From: Croceivirga sp. | GTDB taxonomy: Bacteria > Bacteroidota > Bacteroidia > Flavobacteriales > Flavobacteriaceae | Direction of reading: 5' to 3' | DNA length: 64,000 nt | Assembly: GCA_028284665.1 (NCBI GenBank) | Contig: JANQRG010000026.1 | Coordinates: 1 to 64,000, forward strand | Shown here: positions 28,016 through 34,845 of the stretch, one piece after another | Position numbering within the stretch: position 1 is the stretch's first letter | How the letters are laid out: every line of letters begins with the position of its first letter | Made by a program: the position numbers and the translations under genes | The notes under the pieces: generated by a model | Told to the model about the DNA's origin: nothing | Databases searched by the model: none | The model's input: only the letters and a program-made list of their open reading frames with translations

Positions 28016-29212
28016 ATGAAAAATTTACATTTAATTGTTTTCGCCTACGCTGATAGAGGACATACTAAAGAATATGTTACAAACTTTTGTACACATCTTC
28101 AAGATAAATTTAACATTACCATATACATCGCATCAACCAAACCAGTAGAAGAACCAAAAAATGTCGAATGTGTTTACATTGACACCGATATTACAAAATT
28201 GAAGGCCGAAAAGTTCTTGAAATACGGTAAACTATCCAATTTGGCCAAGAATATAGCCAAACAGGGTTTGATCGTCAAATACTGCAGAAAAGTCCTTAGC
28301 CTAAAGAAAATCCATAAAAACGATGTGGTATATATTATGGATTATACTGCACCCTCGCTTTATGTTTTATTTAAAGGTCTTTCGAAAATAAAACCCAAAG
28401 TATTTCTTTGGATCCATAGCGCACGATTTAAGTCAACCGATATTATTTATTCAATTTATAAAAAAGCTGTACAAGCAGTTTTTAATGTTTATGGTTCAAA
28501 AACCCTTGCAGGAATAGTTGTAAACGGAGATTACATTAAAGAGAAATTACCGGAGCACCTCAGTTTTGACCCCAAAAAGATCCATATCATACAATACCCA
28601 AGCGAAATTGGATATTCAAAAATTGACAAAAAACTTGCAAGAGAGCGATTGGATTTAGCCCTAAGCGAAGATATTGTACTTTTTTTTGGAGGACTTCGTA
28701 CTGACAAAAATATAGAAGAAGTTGTTAAAAGTACATCTAATGCCAAAAACAAACCACTTTTAATAGTTGCAGGATCAGAAAGTACCGTATCCAAACAACA
28801 GCTTTTGGAATGGCTTAAAAAGCACAATCACCAGAATTATTTTTTGGATATATCCTATGTTTCTGAAGAAAAAATGGCTTTATATTACAGTGCCAGTGAT
28901 GTACTGTTGCTGACTTATGGTGCAGAATCGGCCTCACAAAGTGGCCCGTTATCTTTAGCAAGGGAGTTTCTATTACCTGCTATTGTAACCGATACCGGTG
29001 AGATAGGTTATTATATCAAAAGTAATGCTATTGGACTGGTATCATCTCCATCTCTAGAAAATGATTTCGCTAAAAAAATTGAATCTTTCTTTGATAAGAG
29101 TTTATCAGAGAAATTCAGACCTGCCTTAAATAAGGCTAAAGAAAAATTCTCTTGGGATAACGCCGCTAAGAAATATGAAACTATTTTTGGAAATAGTAAC
29201 TCTTTAAACTAA
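28016..29212 (+). CDS. GT-B fold glycosyltransferase, family 4-like
   Basis: A 398-residue glycosyltransferase. The N-terminal domain includes VFLWIHSARFK near residues 124-134. The donor domain begins near 216 (DIVLFFGGLRTDKNIEEVV) with PLLIVAGS. A loop SASDVLLLTYGAESASQSGPLSLAREF near 290-318 matches the region where GT4 enzymes bind the sugar nucleotide. It starts at ATG 28016, shortly after the GT2 pseudogene, and is followed after 17 nt by the sulfotransferase. The two are probably co-transcribed, which would make the sugar it adds a candidate sulfation target. Specificity is unknown. Confidence 0.85.
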   Translation: MKNLHLIVFAYADRGHTKEYVTNFCTHLQDKFNITIYIASTKPVEEPKNVECVYIDTDITKLKAEKFLKYGKLSNLAKNIAKQGLIVKYCRKVLSLKKIHKNDVVYIMDYTAPSLYVLFKGLSKIKPKVFLWIHSARFKSTDIIYSIYKKAVQAVFNVYGSKTLAGIVVNGDYIKEKLPEHLSFDPKKIHIIQYPSEIGYSKIDKKLARERLDLALSEDIVLFFGGLRTDKNIEEVVKSTSNAKNKPLLIVAGSESTVSKQQLLEWLKKHNHQNYFLDISYVSEEKMALYYSASDVLLLTYGAESASQSGPLSLAREFLLPAIVTDTGEIGYYIKSNAIGLVSSPSLENDFAKKIESFFDKSLSEKFRPALNKAKEKFSWDNAAKKYETIFGNSNSLN

Positions 29213-29229
29213 CTGTTTACCTCCCAAAA

Positions 29230-30009
29230 ATGAACCGAAAAAAAATAATAATTGCAGGTTATCCCAAAAGTGGTAACACTTGGTTAACCCGGCTCACTGC
29301 TGAGTTAGCCAACTGTCCGGTTGCAGGATTTCTTTACGAAAAAGACAATCCCGAAATAGCCATTGAAGGACTCAATAGAATTAGTCATTTTGAATGTTAC
29401 AAAAGTCATCATCAATACAAAGAACTCGAAAATGAAGAAAAAGAAACCGCTAAAATCATTTATATTATTCGAGATCCGAGGGATATTGTATTTAGTGGAC
29501 AGAAGTTTTTCTATAACGTTTGGATTTTTCACACAAAAACCACAAAAAACCTATTGGCCATTACTAAGATACTCATTAACAAATTTTATCGCTGGATCTA
29601 TGGTAATAAAGCCATGAAATCGAGGATGATTCAAGCGGTATTATTTGGAAACAAAAAGGTCCATTATTGGTGTAGAATTCCTTGGAAAGCACATTTGACA
29701 CCTTATTTAAATAATCCAGATGTTTTAAAAATCAAATACGAGTCTCTATTATCCAATCAAGTAAATGAGTGTCAAAGAATCTTAGACTTTCTTGGGATAA
29801 AACTAAGTCCATCTGAAATAGACAGAGCTATACAGCAACAGTCCTTTACCAATGTTAAGGCAAAATTCAAGAATAGTGGAGAAACCGATAAAGTGAAGTT
29901 TTTACGTAAAGGGCAAAGCAAACAATGGGAAAACCAGCTATCCAAAAAAGAAAAAATGCTTTTTGAGAAAGAACTCGGTAAGGAACTAAGAGATTTAGAT
30001 TACCTCTAA
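29230..30009 (+). CDS. Sulfotransferase, Sulfotransfer_1-like
   Basis: A 259-residue PAPS-dependent sulfotransferase, unlike the one at 22438 in sequence class. The 5'-phosphosulfate loop YPKSGNTW lies at 11-18, a catalytic-His candidate in CYKSHHQY at 57-64, the 3'-phosphate site IRDPRDIVFSG at 81-91, and a C-terminal FLRKGQSKQW near 225-234. The last matches the RKG-x-W motif that binds the 3'-phosphate in cytosolic sulfotransferases. The complete motif set indicates an active enzyme. It directly follows a glycosyltransferase in the same unit. The acceptor is inferred to be the locus polysaccharide. Confidence 0.9.
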   Translation: MNRKKIIIAGYPKSGNTWLTRLTAELANCPVAGFLYEKDNPEIAIEGLNRISHFECYKSHHQYKELENEEKETAKIIYIIRDPRDIVFSGQKFFYNVWIFHTKTTKNLLAITKILINKFYRWIYGNKAMKSRMIQAVLFGNKKVHYWCRIPWKAHLTPYLNNPDVLKIKYESLLSNQVNECQRILDFLGIKLSPSEIDRAIQQQSFTNVKAKFKNSGETDKVKFLRKGQSKQWENQLSKKEKMLFEKELGKELRDLDYL

Positions 30010-30047
30010 ATTGACTTAAACATACTTAGAACCTTCTTTAGCTGGAC

Positions 30048-30070
30048 CCAAATTAACCTAACTAATTTGG
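30048..30070. terminator. Possible bidirectional hairpin after the sulfotransferase gene
   Basis: Eight-base arms CCAAATTA and TAATTTGG flank a seven-base loop, 39 nt after the sulfotransferase stop and overlapping the stop of the minus-strand pseudogene. The T tract is weak on both sides. Confidence 0.35.
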
Positions 30071-30730
30071 TAAATTGTATGATGACGCTGGACAATAAAA
30101 AGGTATTGCTTTAGGGGCCTCTATGTGCCCTGATTCTTCTTTACAGTTAAATCCTTTCATAGCATATATGACTCCAGATTTTCTATAGGGTTGTCCTCCA
30201 GTTTGTCTATGATTCACTTGGTTGTTGTAAGTACTATTATTAGGGTCCGGAGGTCCATAATAATCCAGAGCTAAGGTGCCGTTAATATGAGGCAAACCAT
30301 GCTAACTAGGTGCAGTGATAACATTGCATTGCACGAGATTGAAATCCTTATTCTGATCATGAAAGTCTATATCGATCCATTATATGTTTTTGTAAACCAC
30401 ATTGTGTTTAGTTCCAGATTAAAGTATTAATTTAATAGTGCTGTTTACAACGCGATTGCTACCGCCGTTCGTATTGAAATAGTCCCGACCTCCAGGACCT
30501 TTATAATATACTCTGTTTATAAAATAGTTACAGATAGTATTAGGGTCAGCTATTGCCCACTTAACGTGACTACCGGATTCTAAGAGATTAAAACTTAATA
30601 AAACCCGGGTGTCCGAGGCACCAACACTTTAGAAGGTAAAAACAGCCTAGATTTCTAATTTATCGCTTACTTGTTCCATTTTTTTGGTGAAATACAACTT
30701 TTTGATTAGAAGAATCCTGGAAGGGTCAAA
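30062..30730 (-). pseudogene. Degraded, internally deleted beta-helix/CBM96-like gene
   Basis: Remnant of a protein like the lipoprotein at 13485. Read on the minus strand from about 30730, one frame gives QDSSN and NGTSK. After a frameshift near 30665 come DKLEI, stop, AVFTF, stop, then SVGASDTRVLLSFNL, typical DNRLRE/CBM96-like sequence. This runs straight into LESGSHVKWAIAD, NRVYYKGPGGRDYFN and NRVVNSTIK, matching LESGWHTIRI, DRVYNKGGNGRGYFN and YNLIVNSTIK of the intact beta-helix. Further stops lie near 30388 and 30303. A last open piece (30062-30295) resembles its C-terminus. The middle of the protein has been deleted. Confidence 0.78.
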
Positions 30731-30883
30731 ATGGAAACTCGGATATAGCTTATCCAAGATTTTAAATAAAACGTAGTTTCTTTTGTTTAGGTTGGTTCAA
30801 ATTGATTTTTTTGTGTCTGTTATTTTTTAAACAAAAACGTTATTAAATTTATTTTTGGACCTAAGCTTAAATAATCCCTTTTC

Positions 30884-31654
30884 ATGCAATTTGAAGATCC
30901 TCACTTGGTATCCATAATTATTCCAACATTTAATTCCGGGAAATATATTGCCAAAACATTAAAATCGGTTGGCGATCAGTCTTATCAAAACTGGGAAGTA
31001 TTGATAACTGATGATTGTTCCACGGATGATACAATTTCAGTTATTGAAAAGTTTCAAAAGCAAGAAAAAAGAATAAGGTTATTTAGGAATACTGTAAATA
31101 GTGGTGCAGCAATCAGCAGGAATAAAAGCTTGGAAAATGCTAAAGGTCGATTTGTTGCATTTCTTGATAGTGATGATTTGTGGAAGAATACGAAACTCGC
31201 TACACAAATAAAGTTCATGACTCAAAACAAAGTTCCGATTTCTTGTACTTCCTATGACCTAATTGATGAAAAAGGGATTCCACTGGGTAAAACAATTCGA
31301 TCGGTACCTAGATTAGATTATAAATCCCATCTAAAAAATACCGCTATTGGAATGTCAACTTCTATGATTGATAGAACGATAGTTAAGGACAAATTTGAGT
31401 TCATAAACATTAGAACCCGACAAGATTGCTATCTATGGATAACACTTTTGAAACGCGGCCATCAGGCGTATGGAATTGAAGAACCACTAGTCTTTTATCG
31501 GGTTAGGTCGAATTCTATTTCCGCGAATAAATTCAAAGCTGCAAAAAGACAATGGTATTTGTACTACACTCTGGAGAATCTAGGTTTATTTAAATCCGCT
31601 TACTATTTTTTCTTTTACGCTTACAATGCCGTTAAAAAAAGAATAATTACTTAA
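30884..31654 (+). CDS. Family 2 glycosyltransferase
   Basis: A 256-residue inverting GT-A enzyme. It starts VSIIIPTFNSGKYIAKTL, has the nucleotide-binding DDCSTDDT near 44-51, the acidic metal motif FLDSDDLW near 95-102, and a catalytic-base region RQDCYLWI near 185. This is the layout of short capsule GT2 enzymes. The C-terminal end is aromatic and basic and may touch the membrane. It is the last gene of the polysaccharide locus; the next gene is a minus-strand OmpA-family gene. Donor and acceptor are not predictable by eye. Confidence 0.88.
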   Translation: MQFEDPHLVSIIIPTFNSGKYIAKTLKSVGDQSYQNWEVLITDDCSTDDTISVIEKFQKQEKRIRLFRNTVNSGAAISRNKSLENAKGRFVAFLDSDDLWKNTKLATQIKFMTQNKVPISCTSYDLIDEKGIPLGKTIRSVPRLDYKSHLKNTAIGMSTSMIDRTIVKDKFEFINIRTRQDCYLWITLLKRGHQAYGIEEPLVFYRVRSNSISANKFKAAKRQWYLYYTLENLGLFKSAYYFFFYAYNAVKKRIIT

Positions 31655-31878
31655 TGATTTACAATGGTTTGAATAACGTAATAATAATCTCATTATTCTT
31701 GCATTTAATTCCAGTTGGATAATCGCTGTTTTTAATTGTCTTTGAACGAACTTCGGATTGCCTGTGCTTATTATTAATTTCCTTTGAATCTATATTTAGG
31801 GTTACCTTAAATCTAATGCCCTAACGTCCTATTTAATTTTACATGTTCCCCGTAAAATGAAAAAGTAATACCGCATCT

Positions 31879-31911
31879 AAAAAAAGGTCTGAATTCTGAA
31901 TCCAGGCCTTT
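31879..31911 (-). terminator. Rho-independent terminator of the OmpA-family gene
   Basis: On the minus strand, AAAGGCCTGGATTC pairs with GAATTCAGACCTTT (one mismatch and one G-U pair) and is followed by a run of T. It starts 19 nt after the stop at 31930. Confidence 0.75.
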
Positions 31912-31929
31912 ACTTTTTTATCGATTTTT

Positions 31930-33117
31930 CTAATTATTCGTCCAAATAACTTCAAATTCCGAACGCCTATTTGCCCGATGTTTCTCTTCTGAGCAATACA
32001 CTCTATCATCACATTCATTGGTCAATTTATTCTCACCAAAAGCAGCACTTCGAATTCTGGTTATTTCCATGCCTTTTGAAACCAAATAATCAACTGTACG
32101 TTTTACCCGACGCTCCGAAAGCCACTGATTGTATTTATCGCTGCCTCGCGAGTCAGTATGGGATGATACACGAAGAATCAAAGTTGGATACTCTTCTAGT
32201 ATCTTTAGTAGGCTATCCAATAGCTCTCTATCTGAATTACTTAAGTAAGAAGAATTTAAATCAAAGTAAACGTAACCTAATGCATTAATCATATCTTCCA
32301 CTTTTTGACGTCGTAAACGTTCTGCCTCTTGTTTGGCTTTTTCCTCAGCTGCTAACCGTTCTGCTTCTTTTTGTCTTTCTATTTGTTCGGCCAATAATCT
32401 TGCTTCTTCCTCAGCTTCATTTGCAGCAGCAATTGAATCTTGAATGCGCTGTTGCTCAAGTTTCATTTCTTCAAGTAGTGCTAATTTTTCTTCCCCCTTT
32501 TTTGAAAGTCCTTTTTCAGTAGCTATCCTGTAAACTACGCCAGCGGCATGTTGGATATGATTTGTTGAGTTATCAGAATTCATGGTCCATTTCCCTGTAG
32601 AATTAAAGTCTAACCCCCAATTGTCAGAAAACCATGTCCGAAAACCTACAGAAGCGTTGTAGGTACCTCTACCCTGATTATTAGCATCTGTGTAGCCCGC
32701 CCCTACTCCAACGTAGGGATCAAACCAAGCCGTTTCTCCCAAAATCTTGTTGAGGTCATAACTGACCCTAAAATCGATACCGTAGTAATTGATGTCCTCT
32801 ACATTTTCCTCTCCATCTATTATTTTACCTTCCTGGTATTGATTGTAAGTTCCAATTACCTCCAGTCCTAATCCATTTGCGAAATATCGCCCCGCACTAA
32901 TTCGAGAAGGGAAAGGCACAACGTTCCAGTTGTCTTCAACGTCAAAAAAGCCGCTAAACTCGGATCCCGCATCATCGACAGCATTCAATCCAATCCCGAA
33001 AATCCAAGAACTTGTAACGATAGTATCTTTTTTGGTAAGCTGCAGGTCCTGCGCGTAAACAAATTTTATGCTAAAAAAGGCAATACCCAGAAGTAAGCAC
33101 TTTGCGGTTTTCATCAT
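31930..33117 (-). CDS. OmpA-family outer-membrane protein
   Basis: A 395-residue cell-envelope protein. A signal peptide ends near residue 22 (FVYAQ). Residues about 25-200 look like a small beta-barrel with alternating aromatic strands. About 215-275 is a charged Ala/Glu/Arg coiled coil. The C-terminal 120 residues are an OmpA peptidoglycan-binding domain (YFDLNSSYL, then SHTDSRGSDKYNQWLSERR and IRSAAFGENKL). It anchors the outer membrane to peptidoglycan. An unusual Cys pair (ECDDRVYC) lies near the C-terminus. It is a single gene with a promoter-like element upstream and a strong terminator downstream. Confidence 0.92.
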   Translation of the reverse strand: MMKTAKCLLLGIAFFSIKFVYAQDLQLTKKDTIVTSSWIFGIGLNAVDDAGSEFSGFFDVEDNWNVVPFPSRISAGRYFANGLGLEVIGTYNQYQEGKIIDGEENVEDINYYGIDFRVSYDLNKILGETAWFDPYVGVGAGYTDANNQGRGTYNASVGFRTWFSDNWGLDFNSTGKWTMNSDNSTNHIQHAAGVVYRIATEKGLSKKGEEKLALLEEMKLEQQRIQDSIAAANEAEEEARLLAEQIERQKEAERLAAEEKAKQEAERLRRQKVEDMINALGYVYFDLNSSYLSNSDRELLDSLLKILEEYPTLILRVSSHTDSRGSDKYNQWLSERRVKRTVDYLVSKGMEITRIRSAAFGENKLTNECDDRVYCSEEKHRANRRSEFEVIWTNN

Positions 33118-33140
33118 TCACATCTTTGGGGTTACGCAGA

Positions 33141-33148
33141 CAAAAGTA
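33141..33148 (-). promoter_or_regulatory. TAnnTTTG -7 element for the OmpA-family gene
   Basis: The minus strand reads TACTTTTG, an exact match to the Bacteroidota -7 consensus, about 24 nt before the ATG at 33117. A TTG -33 box at standard spacing is not evident. Confidence 0.45.
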
Positions 33149-33227
33149 GTACTAATCTCAAAAAATGTAAGTAAAATAAAGTCCTATGTGCCGTTATTAC
33201 CGATCAAAGGATCGGCCAACCCAACTC

Positions 33228-33674
33228 TCAATCATATTTGAAATAAATAGATTTTTCCGTTTTTGGCATCTTATAAACACAAAACGGGTACATATTCAAA
33301 GAAGCAGCAGAAGGTTTTATATCGATTTCAATACCAATAACCAATTGCTTTTGATTTTCTTCCAGAATCTCCAGTTTTGGTTCAACATCCCCTTCCATTT
33401 CACCCATACAGGCCACTAGCACCATTTCATCCCCAAAATCTACCAATGGGACGGGAAGGCCAGGTTTTCTCGTCTTATTTACTGATCTAAAAAATGCATT
33501 TAACGTTTTGGCGTCCTTTATAACATGTGTTTGGAGACTATCGGTAGGGAAAAATGCATCTTGAACAAGTAAAACCAGGCGACCATCACTTGGTTGATGG
33601 GTATTTTCAATCACCTTTTTTTGACCCTTACAGGATAAAAAAAGCAACACCACTACAAGGCCTATTCCTTTCAT
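33228..33674 (-). CDS. Putative lipoprotein, PrcB-like
   Basis: A 148-residue exported protein. The short hydrophobic leader ends in LFLSCKGQ, a lipobox with Cys15. The middle reads DAKTLNAFFRSVNKTRKPGLPVPLVDF, and the C-terminal part alternates beta strands (MVLVACMGEMEG, QLVIGIEIDI). The layout recalls small PrcB-type or other beta-sandwich lipoproteins, but no motif settles this. It begins one base after the stop of bshA on the same strand and so is probably co-expressed with it. No enzymatic residues stand out. Confidence 0.7.
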   Translation of the reverse strand: MKGIGLVVVLLFLSCKGQKKVIENTHQPSDGRLVLLVQDAFFPTDSLQTHVIKDAKTLNAFFRSVNKTRKPGLPVPLVDFGDEMVLVACMGEMEGDVEPKLEILEENQKQLVIGIEIDIKPSAASLNMYPFCVYKMPKTEKSIYFKYD

Positions 33675-34817
33675 TTAATAGGAATTCTTATAGCGGGAAC
33701 GGTAGGCCTTCTCATACATTTCCTCGTAAAGCGGTAGGATATTCTGTATGCTAAACTCTTGAGATATTTTTTTTGCGTTCTTTTTGAATTGCTCAAGAAC
33801 TTTCTCGTCACTCAACAAATAAATGGCGTTTTTGGCCATCTCTGCCACATTTCCTACTTCACTGAGAAAACCACTTATTCCTTCTTTGTTAACCTCAGGT
33901 ATTCCACCTGTGTTACTGGAAATAACTGCAACATTGTTGGCCATAGCCTCTAGTGCCGCCAAACCAAAACTTTCGGTTTCTGAAGGGAGGAGAAACAGAT
34001 CAGAGAAGCACAGTATACGATCTATCTCATTACTGTTTCCCAGAAATAATACTTTGTTGGCTAGTCCTAAAGTTTCACACTGCAGTTCTGCCTTTTCTTT
34101 TTCTGGCCCCTCGCCTACCATTACTAATTTGGCCGGGACCTGCTTTTGGATCTCGTAAAAGATATTGATCACATCGGGAATCCGTTTTACTTTCCTGAAG
34201 TTGCTGATATGGGTGACAATCTTTTCGTCATCACGGGCCATAAGCGACCTTTGGCAGTCTGTAAAACTACTGCTATACTTATTAGGATCAATGAAATTTG
34301 GTATTACTTCAATTTCATTCTCTACTTCAAAAATCTCCTGGGTCCTTTGCTTCAACGCTTCGGAAACAGAAGTTACCACATCAGATTTGTTGATGCTAAA
34401 AGTGACCGCAGGTTTATAAAAAGGATGATTTCCTACAAGGGTGATATCTGTGCCGTGCAAGGTGGTGATCATAGGAATATAGATATCCTCTTCCTTTAAC
34501 ATTTTCTTGGCCATATATCCTGCATACGCATGGGGAATGGCGTAATGCACATGCAGCAATTCTATCCCATACTGCTTAATAGTATCCACCAATTTGCTGG
34601 AAAGCGCCAGTTCATAGGGTTGGTACCGAAAAAGCGGGTATTCCGGAACATGTACCTCGTGAAAGTGGACATTGTTATACAACAAACCCAGGCGTACAGG
34701 TTGTTGATACGTCACAAAATGAACTTCATGGCCTCTTTCTGCCAGGGCAATGCCTAATTCAGTAGCCACCACACCACTACCTCCAAAAGTTGGATAACAA
34801 ACTATAGCGATTTTCAT
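33675..34817 (-). CDS. bshA: N-acetyl-alpha-D-glucosaminyl L-malate synthase
   Basis: A 380-residue GT4 enzyme that joins UDP-GlcNAc and L-malate, the first step of bacillithiol synthesis. The start MKIAIVCYPTFGGSGVVATEL and the segment HFVTYQQPVRL are diagnostic of BshA. YKNMITTLHGTDITLVGN-type sequence and the donor-site SETESFGLAALEAMA (about 277-291) are also present. Bacillithiol is the low-molecular-weight thiol of many flavobacteria. The gene lies between the GH3/beta-lactamase fusion (28 nt upstream) and the small lipoprotein, forming a three-gene minus-strand unit. Confidence 0.95.
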   Translation of the reverse strand: MKIAIVCYPTFGGSGVVATELGIALAERGHEVHFVTYQQPVRLGLLYNNVHFHEVHVPEYPLFRYQPYELALSSKLVDTIKQYGIELLHVHYAIPHAYAGYMAKKMLKEEDIYIPMITTLHGTDITLVGNHPFYKPAVTFSINKSDVVTSVSEALKQRTQEIFEVENEIEVIPNFIDPNKYSSSFTDCQRSLMARDDEKIVTHISNFRKVKRIPDVINIFYEIQKQVPAKLVMVGEGPEKEKAELQCETLGLANKVLFLGNSNEIDRILCFSDLFLLPSETESFGLAALEAMANNVAVISSNTGGIPEVNKEGISGFLSEVGNVAEMAKNAIYLLSDEKVLEQFKKNAKKISQEFSIQNILPLYEEMYEKAYRSRYKNSY

Positions 34818-34845
34818 GTGTTAAAAGTAGGGTAATATTTTGAAG

